From positions 1 to 25,598 of the IMG/VR virus record IMGVR_UViG_3300021962_000583: a stretch of DNA of 25,598 bases; one strand, given 5' to 3'. Under the pieces are notes generated by a model that was given only the letters and a program-made list of their open reading frames with translations, was not told the DNA's origin and ran no database searches. Origin of the DNA: a virus. Below are positions 8,167-16,843 of this stretch, piece by piece (positions within the stretch are counted from its first letter, which is position 1; each line of letters begins with the position of its first letter). A program made the translations under genes and the position numbers.

Positions 8167-8825
8167 CCTCTGTTCTGGTTGCAATGCCTTGTTATGGTGG
8201 AATGGTCAGTGATAAGACTGCAAAAGGTCTCTTTAATCTTGGAAAAGGATTGATTAAGAATGGTATTGATCACGGACTTCTTACAATGGCAAATGAAAGT
8301 CTAGTCACAAAAGCACGTTCTAGAATTGCTAACTTTTATATGAACAACACAGAGTATGAGAAAATTCTGTTTATTGATGCAGATGTTGGATTTTCTGCAG
8401 AGGATGCAATCAAACTCATCACAGCAGATAAGGATATTGTATGTGGTGCATATCCAATGAAAGGTATTCCTCTAAGATATAACTACAATATCTCATCACC
8501 ACCAGTTGCAGAAGAGGGTCTGGTGCAGATTGAAAATATTGGATTTGGATTTTGTTGTATTAAGAGAAAAGTCTTTCAAGAGATACAAAATCGTTATGGA
8601 GAGGAATTAAAGTACTATCCTGCACTAAATAATTCAAGTTATCCTCCAACGGAACAGGAATATCATAACTCATATCATTACTTCCTTGAAATGAAAAAAG
8701 ATATGTCTTTTCTACCTGAAGACTTCTCTTTCTTTGAAAGAGCATCAAGTGTAGGATACAAATCTTGGTTAGATACAAGTATTCGTCTTAGTCACGTTGG
8801 ATCTCACGTCTATCAAGAAGAGTAA
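8163..8825 (+). CDS. GT-A-type glycosyltransferase (family-2-like)
   Basis: This 220-aa protein starts TSVLVAMPCYGG, a Rossmann-like first strand with nucleotide-sugar loop character. It has ESLVTKARSRIANFYM and the metal-binding DxD motif in ILFIDADVGF (Asp72, Asp74), then DIVCGAYPMK and IGFGFCCIKRKVF. Near the C-terminus are FSFFERASSVGYKSWLD and SHVGSHVY, the usual acceptor/catalytic and final metal-histidine positions. At ~220 aa it is a compact single-domain enzyme of a type frequent in cyanophages. It starts inside the oxygenase stop (ATGA overlap), with GGAG 8 bases upstream. It ends 4 bases before kelch gene A. The close coupling suggests that the oxygenase, glycosyltransferase and kelch A are made together. 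Acceptor unknown: virion protein or host glycan. Confidence 0.85.
   Translation: MTSVLVAMPCYGGMVSDKTAKGLFNLGKGLIKNGIDHGLLTMANESLVTKARSRIANFYMNNTEYEKILFIDADVGFSAEDAIKLITADKDIVCGAYPMKGIPLRYNYNISSPPVAEEGLVQIENIGFGFCCIKRKVFQEIQNRYGEELKYYPALNNSSYPPTEQEYHNSYHYFLEMKKDMSFLPEDFSFFERASSVGYKSWLDTSIRLSHVGSHVYQEE
8625..8631 (+). promoter_or_regulatory. Possible internal late-promoter box before kelch A
   Basis: CTAAATA occurs inside the glycosyltransferase gene about 200 bases before the kelch A start. It could raise kelch A expression, but the motif is short and coding AT-rich DNA produces it by chance. Confidence 0.2.
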
Positions 8826-8829
8826 GTAA

Positions 8830-11568
8830 ATGGCAATTGGAGTATTTGGTCTTAAAAAAGTCTATAATAATCAAAGAAAGAATATAGAACAAGGACTTAA
8901 TCTGAATATTCCTGGACTTCTTTATGGTTACTACGGTGGTGGAGAAACTCCAACTCCTACTGTTGTTTGCACCATAGATCGTTTAGACTTCTCAACAGAA
9001 ACAGTAACAGTACCGACACCTAAGTTATCTCAAGCAAGATCTTTATTAGCAGCAACCTCAAGTAGTTCTTATGGTTACTTTGGTGGTGGTGTTACTCCTG
9101 GTTCTATTTTTGTCTGCACTATAGATCGTTTAGATTTCTCTACAGAAACAGTATCAGTACCAACACCAAAGTTATCTCAGGCAAGGCAAGGATTGTCAGT
9201 AGTTGCAAACAGTTCTTATGGTTACTTTGGTGGTGGTGCAACAGCACTGCGCTCTACTATAGACCGTTTAGATTTCTCTACTGAAACCATATCAGTACCA
9301 ACACCTAAGTTATCTCAATCAAAACAGTTATTGTCAGGAACCTCAAGTAGTTCTTATGGTTACTTTGGTGGCGGTCTTACTCCCATTGCCATTTGCACCA
9401 TAGATCGTATAGATTTCTCTACAGAAATAGTATCAACACCAACACCTCAGTTATCTCAAGCAAGATATGGATTAGCAGCAGTCTCAAGTAGTTCTTATGG
9501 TTATTTTGGTGGTGGTTACACTACTATTGTTGTTTGTACTATAGATCGTGTAGATTTTTCTACAGAAACAGTATCAGTCCCAACACCTAAGTTATCCCAA
9601 GCAAGAAGAGCATTAGCAGGAGCATCAAGTGCATCTTTTGGTTATTTTGGTGGTGGCATTTCTCCTGTTGCTGGTGTTTTCAGTACCATAGATCGTTTAG
9701 ATTTCTCAACAGAAACAGTAACAGTACCGACATCTAAGTTATCTCAAGCAAGACAAGGATTAGCATCAGTCCAAATAAACCGCAATCCAATCTTTAAAGG
9801 TTCTCCAAAGTACACTAACTGGCCTGAGAGTGCTACTACTGGTTACTTTGGTGGTGGTGCTATTCCTACTCCCGCCGGAGTTTCCACTATAGACCGTATA
9901 GATTTCTCCACAGAAACAGTAACAACACCAACACCTAAGTTATCTCAAGCAAGAGCTTCTTTAGCAGCAGTCTCAAGCAGTTCTTATGGTTACTTTGGTG
10001 GTGGTGGTCCAGGTCCTTTTTGCACCATAGACCGTTTAGATTTTTCAACAGAAACAGTATCAGTCCCAACACCTAAGTTATCTCAAGCAAGAACTGGTTT
10101 AGTAGCAGCATCAAGTAGTTCTTATGGTTACTTTGGTGGTGGTGCTATTCCTACTCGCGTTTGTACTATAGACCGTTTAGATTTCTCTACAGAAACAGTA
10201 TCAGTACCGACACCTCAGTTATCTCAAGCAAGATCTTTATTAGCAGCAACCTCAAGTAGTTCTTATGGATATTTTGGTGGTGGTTATGATACTACTCCTA
10301 TTCGAGTTTGTACCATAGACCGTTTAGATTTCTCTACAGAAACAGTATCAGTACCAACACCTAAGTTATCTCAAGCAAGAGCTTTCTTAGCAGCAACCTC
10401 AAGTAGTTCTTATGGATACTTTGGAGGTGGTTCTATTCCTACTGGTTCAGGTTCTCTCATAGACCGTTTAGATTTCTCCACAGAAACAGTATCAGTACCA
10501 ACACCCAAGTTATCTCAAGCAAGACAAGAACTTACAGCAACCTCAAGTAGTTCTTATGGTTACTTTGGTGGAGGTTTTGTTTCTTCTACTATAGATCGTT
10601 TAGATTTTTCTACAGAAACCGTATCAGCACCAACACCCAAGTTATCTCAAGGAAGATTTCAGTTAGCATCAGTCTCAGCAGCAACAGGAAACCGCAGAGT
10701 TGGTTCTGCGACTTATGGTTATTGGGGTGGTGGTGCTCCGAGTTCTCTCATAGACCGTTTAGATTTTTCTACAGAAACAGTATCAGTACCAACACCTAAG
10801 TTATCTCAAGCAAGAAGTATATTAACAGCAGTCTCAAGTAGTTCTTATGGATATTTTGGAGGGGGGAATGTTCCACTTTCTTCCTCAACTATAGATCGTC
10901 TAGATTTCTCTACAGAAACAGTATCAGTACCAACACCTAAGTTATCTCTAGCAAGAAATGGATTAGCAGCAGTTGCAAACAGTTCTTATGGTTACTTTGG
11001 TGGTGGCATTACTCTTGTTCCTACAGTCTCCACTATAGATCGTCTAGATTTCTCTACAGAAACAGTATCAGTACCAACACCTAAGTTATCCCAAACAAAA
11101 GGATATTTAACAGCAGCATCTAGTAGTTCTTATGGTTACTTTGGTGGTGGTTATGCTCCACCTACTTCTGTTAGCACAATAGACCGTTTAGACTTTTCAA
11201 CAGAAACCATATCAGTACCAACACCTAAGTTATCTCAAGCAAGAACTCAATTATCAGCAACATCAAATAGTTCTTATGGATATTTTGGTGGTGGAGCTAT
11301 TCCTACTCCTGCTCAGGTTTGTACCATAGACCGTCTAGACTTCTCTACAGAAACAGTATCAGTACCAACACCTAAGTTATCTCAAGCAAGATCTTACTCA
11401 GCAGGAGCATCAAGTAGTTCTTATGGTTACTTTGGTGGTGGATCTACTACTCCCACTCCTGTTTCTACAATAGATCGTATAGATTTCTCTACAGAAACTG
11501 TAACAATTCCATCACAAAAACTAACTCAAGCAAGAAGTGCTTTAGCTGCAGTCTCAAACGTAAACTAA
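8830..11568 (+). CDS. Kelch-like triple-propeller protein A (putative adhesin)
   Basis: This 912-aa protein has a variable 26-residue head and then LNIPGLLYGYYGGG, followed by 18 kelch-like units. Each unit has a YGYFGGG strand, a variable loop, [CS]TIDRLDF, STETVSVPTPKLSQAR, and LAAVSSSS. A 23-residue spacer (residues 315-337, key NPIFKGSPKYTNWPES) separates units 6 and 7. A second spacer (616-628, SAATGNRRVGSAT) separates units 12 and 13. This predicts three six-bladed beta-propellers. The doublet/triplet Gly, the conserved Tyr and the P-x-x-x-x-x-A-R spacing follow the kelch pattern, but the usual Trp is Val here. There is no signal peptide or membrane segment. The variable loops fit a receptor-binding role. 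It starts 4 bases after the glycosyltransferase. The stop lies within a late box. Function is inferred, not shown. Confidence 0.85.
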   Translation: MAIGVFGLKKVYNNQRKNIEQGLNLNIPGLLYGYYGGGETPTPTVVCTIDRLDFSTETVTVPTPKLSQARSLLAATSSSSYGYFGGGVTPGSIFVCTIDRLDFSTETVSVPTPKLSQARQGLSVVANSSYGYFGGGATALRSTIDRLDFSTETISVPTPKLSQSKQLLSGTSSSSYGYFGGGLTPIAICTIDRIDFSTEIVSTPTPQLSQARYGLAAVSSSSYGYFGGGYTTIVVCTIDRVDFSTETVSVPTPKLSQARRALAGASSASFGYFGGGISPVAGVFSTIDRLDFSTETVTVPTSKLSQARQGLASVQINRNPIFKGSPKYTNWPESATTGYFGGGAIPTPAGVSTIDRIDFSTETVTTPTPKLSQARASLAAVSSSSYGYFGGGGPGPFCTIDRLDFSTETVSVPTPKLSQARTGLVAASSSSYGYFGGGAIPTRVCTIDRLDFSTETVSVPTPQLSQARSLLAATSSSSYGYFGGGYDTTPIRVCTIDRLDFSTETVSVPTPKLSQARAFLAATSSSSYGYFGGGSIPTGSGSLIDRLDFSTETVSVPTPKLSQARQELTATSSSSYGYFGGGFVSSTIDRLDFSTETVSAPTPKLSQGRFQLASVSAATGNRRVGSATYGYWGGGAPSSLIDRLDFSTETVSVPTPKLSQARSILTAVSSSSYGYFGGGNVPLSSSTIDRLDFSTETVSVPTPKLSLARNGLAAVANSSYGYFGGGITLVPTVSTIDRLDFSTETVSVPTPKLSQTKGYLTAASSSSYGYFGGGYAPPTSVSTIDRLDFSTETISVPTPKLSQARTQLSATSNSSYGYFGGGAIPTPAQVCTIDRLDFSTETVSVPTPKLSQARSYSAGASSSSYGYFGGGSTTPTPVSTIDRIDFSTETVTIPSQKLTQARSALAAVSNVN
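8968..11565 (+). repeat. 18 kelch-like blades of protein A (6+6+6)
   Basis: Eighteen DFSTE-containing units of about 46-50 codons, near-identical at DNA level except for two windows per unit. Spacer 1 is at 9772-9840 and spacer 2 at 10675-10713. Loops after GGG include ETPTPTV, VTPGSIF, ATALR, YDTTPIR, SIPTGSGS and FVS. Units 5 and 9 carry tracts identical to units in proteins C and B. Confidence 0.9.
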
Positions 11569-11571
11569 ATA
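11565..11571 (+). promoter_or_regulatory. Late-promoter box CTAAATA overlapping kelch A stop
   Basis: AAC-TAA-ATA: the stop codon 11566-11568 is the core of CTAAATA. The sulfotransferase ATG follows 16 bases after the box, giving a very short predicted leader. Confidence 0.6.
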
Positions 11572-11587
11572 ATCAAAAAATTATATA

Positions 11588-12415
11588 ATGAAAACCTTCC
11601 ACTTTATGTCTGGACTTCCACGTTCAGGTTCGACATTACTGACTGCAATACTCAATCAAAATCCAGAGATACACGCATCTACAAACTCTCCTCTGTTAGA
11701 TACGATACATTATACAGAGGAGTATCTCTTATATAACTCAGAGCAATATAAAGCAAATCCAAAACCAGAGTGTGCATCTAAGGTCTTATCATCTATTGCA
11801 CCAAACTATTATTTCAACACTCAAGAACCAATCATCATTGATAAGTCACGAGGCTGGGTCAATCAAATACAACATATTAAAGACTACATTACTCCAGAAC
11901 CAAAGATTATTTGTATGGTTCGGAACATACAAGACATTATGGTTTCTTTTCTTGCACTGATAGAAAGAAGTAACACACTGTCTTTTATTGATAAAGGACT
12001 AATAGAAAGTAACTTAGAACTCACGAATGATAATCGCTGTGAGTATCTAATGTCTCCAAGAGGTATTATTGGAATGTCCTATCACGCATTATCAGAGGCA
12101 TATCGTAAAGGACATCAAAGGTATCTGTTGATCGTAGAGTATGATAACCTAATTCAAAATCCTCAAAGAGAACTTAATCGTATTCATTCATTCTTGAATG
12201 TACCTTTTTATTCTTATGATTTCTCAAATGTAAAACCAAAAGAGAATGAGAATGATGTGGTTTATGGACTTGAAAATATGCATACAGTCAGAAATAAAGT
12301 CCAAAAAATACATAGAGATAATTCAAAATATCTTAGTGAGTATATTTTAGATAAATATAAAGAAATGGAGTTCTGGCGTCAAGCAACTCCTCAGTATTCT
12401 GTATTCGGGATCTAA
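11588..12415 (+). CDS. PAPS-dependent sulfotransferase
   Basis: This 275-aa protein has the 5'-phosphosulfate-binding loop GLPRSGSTLL at residues 9-18 and a 3'-phosphate-binding segment at CMVRNIQDIMVS (Arg112, Ser120). IIIDKSRGW (82-90) and a C-terminal FLNVPF segment are usual in this family. It would transfer sulfate from PAPS to a hydroxyl or amine, such as a sugar or tyrosine. Length and motif order fit a complete cytosolic enzyme. The predicted leader is very short and lacks a clear ribosome-binding site. Its stop TAA shares the final A with the ATG of kelch B (TAATG), so the two proteins are very likely translationally coupled. The kelch scaffold is rich in conserved Tyr, Ser and Thr, which makes it a possible but unproven target. 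Confidence 0.88.
   Translation: MKTFHFMSGLPRSGSTLLTAILNQNPEIHASTNSPLLDTIHYTEEYLLYNSEQYKANPKPECASKVLSSIAPNYYFNTQEPIIIDKSRGWVNQIQHIKDYITPEPKIICMVRNIQDIMVSFLALIERSNTLSFIDKGLIESNLELTNDNRCEYLMSPRGIIGMSYHALSEAYRKGHQRYLLIVEYDNLIQNPQRELNRIHSFLNVPFYSYDFSNVKPKENENDVVYGLENMHTVRNKVQKIHRDNSKYLSEYILDKYKEMEFWRQATPQYSVFGI
12350..12357 (+). promoter_or_regulatory. Possible late-promoter box before kelch B
   Basis: GATAAATA, followed by TAAAG, lies inside the sulfotransferase gene 57 bases before the kelch B start. It resembles the ATAAATA boxes in the gaps, but could be chance in AT-rich coding DNA. Confidence 0.25.
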
Positions 12416-15141
12416 TGGCTGGTATATTTTCGCTTCAAGAAGTTAGAACAGAACAGTTAACGAATATTGATAGAGGACTTACGCTGAATATTCCTGGACT
12501 TCTTTATGGTTACTACGGTGGTGGATTTGTTAGTGCTGGTGCTCTCAGAGTTTGCACAATAGACCGTTTAGATTTCTCAACAGAAACAGTAACAGCACCG
12601 GCACCTAAGTTATCTCAAGGTAGATCTGATTTAGATGCAGTTTCAAATAATCTCTATGGATACTTTGGTGGGGGATTTACTGGTTCTCGGGTTTGTACCA
12701 TAGACCGTCTAGATTTTTCAACAGAAACAGTATCAGTACCAACACCTAAGTTATCTCAAGCAAGAAATAGTTTAGCAACAGTTGCTAGTAGTTCTTATGG
12801 TTACTTTGGTGGTGGAGAGTTACCTGCTTACGTTTGCACAATAGACCGTTTAGATTTCTCTACAGAAACAAGATCAACACCAACACCCAAATTATCTGAA
12901 GCAAAAGCTTATTTAGCAGCAGTTTCTAGCAGTTCTTATGGTTACTTTGGTGGTGGTATTAATAATGCTCCTTCTTATGTTTGCACTATAGACCGTCTAG
13001 ATTTCTCTACAGAAACAAGATCAACACCAACACCTAAGTTATCTCAAGCAAGGAGTTACTTAGCAGCCGCATCAAGTAGTTCTTATGGTTACTTTGCTGG
13101 AGGTTTTAATGGTGGTAATCTTTCTACTATAGACCGTTTAGATTTCTCTACAGAAACAACATCAGTACCAACACCTAAGTTATCATCAGCAAGATATGGA
13201 ATAGCAGCATCCTCTAGCAATTTTTATGGATATTTTGGTGGTGGTGTGCCTGATATTTCAACAATAGATCGTATAGATTTCTCTACTGAAACTGTATCAA
13301 CACCAGCACCCAAGTTGTCACAAGCAAGAGGAGTTTCATCTGGAGTTGAAATAAACCGCAACCCAATCTTTAAAGGTTCTCCAAAGTACACTAACTGGCC
13401 TGAAAGTGCTACTATGGGTTATTTTGGTGGTGGGTCAGGTGCGTCTACTATAGATCGCATAGACTTCTCAACAGAAACAGTATCAGTACCAACACCTAAG
13501 TTATCTCAAGGAAGGAGTAGTTTAGCAGCAGTTTCAAGTAGTTCTTATGCTTACTTTGGTGGTGGTTATATTCCTGTTATTCCTGTTTGTACCATAGACC
13601 GTTTAGACTTCTCTACAGAAACAATATCAGTACCAGCACCTCAATTATCTCAAGCAAGACGTGGATTGTCAGCAGTTGCAAGCAGTTCTTATGGTTACTT
13701 TGGTGGTGGCGCTATTCCTCCCGCGTCTAGTATTCGTGTTTGTACCATAGATCGTCTAGATTTCTCTACAGAAACAATATCAGTACCAACACCTAAGTTA
13801 TCTCAAGCAAGAAGAGACTTAACAAAAGTCTCAAGTAGTTCTTATGGTTACTTTGGTGGTGGTAGTAGTACTCCTACTACTTATGTTTGTACCATAGATC
13901 GTCTAGATTTCTCTACAGAAACAATATCAGTACCAACACCTAAGTTATCTCAAGCAAGATCTGAATTAGCAGCAGCATCAAGTAGTTCTTATGGTTACTT
14001 TGGTGGTGGTTATGATGTTTCTTTTTTTAGGGTTTGTACTATAGACCGTATAGATTTCTCAACAGAAACGGTATCAGTACCAACACCTAAGTTATCTCAA
14101 GCAAGAAATGGTTCAGAAGCAACTTCAAGTAGTTCTTTTGGTTACTTTTGTGTTGGAGCTCCCGGATTATTTTCTGCAACAAACCGTATAGATTTTTCTA
14201 CAGAAACAGTAACAGTTCCAACACCTAGATTACAACCCAGATCTAATTTAGCATCAGTCTCAGCAGCAACAGGAAACCGCAGAGTTGGTTCTGCGACTTA
14301 TGGTTATTTTGGTGGTGGTGGAGTTCCTCTTGTTTCCACTATAGACCGTTTAGACTTCTCTACAGAAACCGTATCAGCACCAGCACCTAAGTTATCTCAA
14401 GCAAGACGTTTTTTATCAGCAACCTCAAGTAGTTTTTATGGTTACTTTGGTGGTGGTGGTACTCCTGCTAATGTTTGTACCATAGACCGTTTAGACTTCT
14501 CTACAGAAACAACATCAGTACCAACACCTAAGTTATCTGAAGCAAGACAAGGATTGGCAACAGTTGCTAGTAGTTCTTATGGTTATTTTGGTGGTGGTCT
14601 TACTACTATTCAGGTTTGTACTATAGATCGTTTAGATTTTTCCACAGAAACAGTAACGACACCAACACCTAAGTTATCTCAAGCAAGATATGATTTAGTA
14701 GCAACCTCAAGTAGTTCTTATGGTTACTTTGCTGGTGGTTGGGCTCCTACTCGTGTTTGCACCATAACCCGCATAGACTTCTCTACAGAAACCGTATCAG
14801 CACCAGCACCTAAGTTATCTCAAGCAAGAGATCAATTATCAGCAACCTCAAGTAGTTCTTATGGTTACTTTGGTGGTGGTGCTATTCCTACTAATGTCTG
14901 TACTATAGACCGTTTAGATTTCTCAACAGAAACCGTATCAGTACCGACACCTCAGTTATCTCAAGCAAGATCTTTATTAGCAGCAACCTCAAGTAGTTCT
15001 TATGGTTACTTTGGTGGCGGATCTCCTGGTCCTGTTTCTACAATAGACCGTATAGATTTCTCTACAGAAACCGTGACAGTTCCATCACAAAAACTCACTC
15101 AAGCAAGAAGTGGTTTAGCAGCACTCTCAAACACAAACTAA
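12415..15141 (+). CDS. Kelch-like triple-propeller protein B (putative adhesin)
   Basis: This 908-aa paralogue of protein A has the same plan. A 22-residue divergent head (MAGIFSLQEVRTEQL) leads into LNIPGLLYGYYGGG, 18 blades, spacer 1 at residues 312-334, spacer 2 at 616-628, and the same ending (VPSQKLTQAR...SNTN). Loops differ from A almost throughout. Blades 11-12 look worn: GYFGGG has become GYFCVG, STIDR has become SATNR, and KLSQAR has become RLQPR with one residue lost. Twelve blades carry Cys rather than Ser before TID, more than in A or C. It starts on the last base of the sulfotransferase stop codon, with GGGA about 6 bases upstream. The stop is embedded in a late box. Proposed role: tail receptor-binding or adhesin protein, by inference. 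Confidence 0.85.
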   Translation: MAGIFSLQEVRTEQLTNIDRGLTLNIPGLLYGYYGGGFVSAGALRVCTIDRLDFSTETVTAPAPKLSQGRSDLDAVSNNLYGYFGGGFTGSRVCTIDRLDFSTETVSVPTPKLSQARNSLATVASSSYGYFGGGELPAYVCTIDRLDFSTETRSTPTPKLSEAKAYLAAVSSSSYGYFGGGINNAPSYVCTIDRLDFSTETRSTPTPKLSQARSYLAAASSSSYGYFAGGFNGGNLSTIDRLDFSTETTSVPTPKLSSARYGIAASSSNFYGYFGGGVPDISTIDRIDFSTETVSTPAPKLSQARGVSSGVEINRNPIFKGSPKYTNWPESATMGYFGGGSGASTIDRIDFSTETVSVPTPKLSQGRSSLAAVSSSSYAYFGGGYIPVIPVCTIDRLDFSTETISVPAPQLSQARRGLSAVASSSYGYFGGGAIPPASSIRVCTIDRLDFSTETISVPTPKLSQARRDLTKVSSSSYGYFGGGSSTPTTYVCTIDRLDFSTETISVPTPKLSQARSELAAASSSSYGYFGGGYDVSFFRVCTIDRIDFSTETVSVPTPKLSQARNGSEATSSSSFGYFCVGAPGLFSATNRIDFSTETVTVPTPRLQPRSNLASVSAATGNRRVGSATYGYFGGGGVPLVSTIDRLDFSTETVSAPAPKLSQARRFLSATSSSFYGYFGGGGTPANVCTIDRLDFSTETTSVPTPKLSEARQGLATVASSSYGYFGGGLTTIQVCTIDRLDFSTETVTTPTPKLSQARYDLVATSSSSYGYFAGGWAPTRVCTITRIDFSTETVSAPAPKLSQARDQLSATSSSSYGYFGGGAIPTNVCTIDRLDFSTETVSVPTPQLSQARSLLAATSSSSYGYFGGGSPGPVSTIDRIDFSTETVTVPSQKLTQARSGLAALSNTN
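12553..15138 (+). repeat. 18 kelch-like blades of protein B (6+6+6)
   Basis: Spacer 1 is at 13348-13416 and spacer 2 at 14260-14298. Both are almost identical in DNA to those of A and C and sit at the same blade boundaries (6/7 and 12/13). Loops after GGG include FTGSR, ELPAY, INNAPSY, SGA, AIPPASSIR, SSTPTTY, YDVSFFR and GTPAN. Blades 16-17 share a long tract with blades 8-9 of protein A. Confidence 0.9.
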
Positions 15142-15144
15142 ATA
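15138..15144 (+). promoter_or_regulatory. Late-promoter box CTAAATA overlapping kelch B stop
   Basis: Same AAC-TAA-ATA arrangement as after kelch A. The ATG at 15165 follows 20 bases after the box. Likely drives the two large glycosyltransferase fusions. Confidence 0.6.
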
Positions 15145-15164
15145 AGGTAACTACATCATTCTTT

Positions 15165-16838
15165 ATGAAGTCTGGAGCAACTGAAAGTTCTTTTCATTAT
15201 CTTGCTCAACATTACAAGTTTCCCGAAAATGTTGATGTAAGAAGAACGACTTACGAAATCATACAATCAAATAAGCAATATAAGATTATCTGGGCACACG
15301 ATAACTGTGACCAAGCAGGACACGCAACACTTCCTCAGCATATAGACGAGATTGATAAAATCGTCTGTGTATCAAACTGGGAAAGAGAACAGTATATTAA
15401 GTACAATAGAGCACCCGCAGAGAAACTCACGGTTATTCCAAATGGCGTGGATGATATGTTTCGTCCATCAGGAAAGTCTAAATCAAAGACTTGTATCTTT
15501 TTCTCTGCACCTCATAAAGGCATCACACCATTAGTTCCAATCTGGAAAGAAGTGATTAAACATCATCCAGATGCAAAACTCAAGGTCTTTTCTTCTATGT
15601 CTCTTTACGGAGATATTCAACCAGGAGAAGGTGAGAATGAAACTATCACAACAGAGAATGGCTTAGAACCATCACCATTCATACCAGTTTATAAAGAACT
15701 TCAAGCACTTCCTGGAGTAGAGTATTCTCCTTGTATTGATCGTGAAGAACTGCTACCTCATATTCAAGATGCAGCATTTTATATTCATCCAAATGTCTGG
15801 GAAGAGACCTTCTGTGTCTCATTAGCAGAAGCAATGTCCTGTGGTTGCTTTCCAATCACAACAGATATGGGAGCACTTCCAGAAACCTCAAATGGAATGG
15901 GTAAGTACATTCCTATGTCTGGACAGAATACCAAGAGAGGTTGGATTACTGATGATACTTTTCATCAGAACTTTGCAGAAGAAGTCATCAGAGCACTTCA
16001 TTTCTTTGATGTTGCAAAAGAAGAATATGAACAAGCATCTCAAGCAATCTCAAGGTTTGCAATTGAAAAGTACTCTTGGAGAAGAGTTGCTGGAATGTGG
16101 GAGACACTTATCAACAGCATCACCAAGACAGTGAATATCTTTGGAGATACCAACATCAAAACACTTGAAGAGTTTTATGAGTGGTCTTCAAATGTGAATA
16201 TGGTTCCTGCTCAGCATATTGATTACCTATATCGTCTGAAGTATCATCATAACTTTGAACCAGCAGTGGTTTATGATTTGGGTTCTGCTGTTTTGCACTG
16301 GGCTAAGTTTGCTTCGTGTGTATGGAATGAAGCAGAGTTTTACTGTGTAGATGGATTTGATGGTTATCAAAACCTATATGAAAAGCACAGACTTCGTTAT
16401 GCGATTGAAGTTCTCAGTGACACAGAAAAAGAAGTGATTTTCTATGAGAACGCAAAGAACACAGGTAGTTGTTCTTATTATGAAATGAACTATGAACAGT
16501 TTCCTCATAATCTAGAATTTAAGGATAGTTTTTACAGAGAAAGAAAGGTTATAACAAAGTCATTAGATAAACTGATTGAAGAAAAGAATTGGAAACTTCC
16601 AGATTTAATCAAGATGGACATTCAAGGATGTGAACTTGATGTTCTCAAAGGAGCAAAGAAAGCACTTCAGCATTGTAATCACCTTATTCTAGAACTACAA
16701 AGTACAGAGTATATGAAAGGTGCTCCACTCAATCACGAAGTTATTTCTTATCTGGAACAAGAAGGTTATACTTTAATTTCACACTTTGTTCAGAATGTCA
16801 GTGGTGCTGACGGTGATTATCACTTTGCAAGACTTTAA
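15165..16838 (+). CDS. GT4 glycosyltransferase fused to FkbM-type methyltransferase
   Basis: This 557-aa two-domain enzyme begins with a GT-B fold of family-4 type at residues 1-320: KIVCVSNWEREQY, VIPNGVDDMF, FFSAPHKGI, then EETFCVSLAEAMSCG with the E-x7-E pair Glu214/Glu222 that binds the nucleotide sugar. Residues ~333-557 form an FkbM-like SAM methyltransferase: VVYDLGS (371-374 DLGS), YCVDGF, and MDIQGCELDVLKGAKKAL (484-501). The N-terminus begins at KSGATESSFHYLA, so the usual first strand and glycine-rich loop are short. No earlier start exists in frame near here. The fusion would add and O-methylate a sugar on the same glycan. The C-terminal domain is a close paralogue of that in the next gene. 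The gap between them is 5 bases. Confidence 0.85.
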   Translation: MKSGATESSFHYLAQHYKFPENVDVRRTTYEIIQSNKQYKIIWAHDNCDQAGHATLPQHIDEIDKIVCVSNWEREQYIKYNRAPAEKLTVIPNGVDDMFRPSGKSKSKTCIFFSAPHKGITPLVPIWKEVIKHHPDAKLKVFSSMSLYGDIQPGEGENETITTENGLEPSPFIPVYKELQALPGVEYSPCIDREELLPHIQDAAFYIHPNVWEETFCVSLAEAMSCGCFPITTDMGALPETSNGMGKYIPMSGQNTKRGWITDDTFHQNFAEEVIRALHFFDVAKEEYEQASQAISRFAIEKYSWRRVAGMWETLINSITKTVNIFGDTNIKTLEEFYEWSSNVNMVPAQHIDYLYRLKYHHNFEPAVVYDLGSAVLHWAKFASCVWNEAEFYCVDGFDGYQNLYEKHRLRYAIEVLSDTEKEVIFYENAKNTGSCSYYEMNYEQFPHNLEFKDSFYRERKVITKSLDKLIEEKNWKLPDLIKMDIQGCELDVLKGAKKALQHCNHLILELQSTEYMKGAPLNHEVISYLEQEGYTLISHFVQNVSGADGDYHFARL

Positions 16839-16843
16839 GACCT

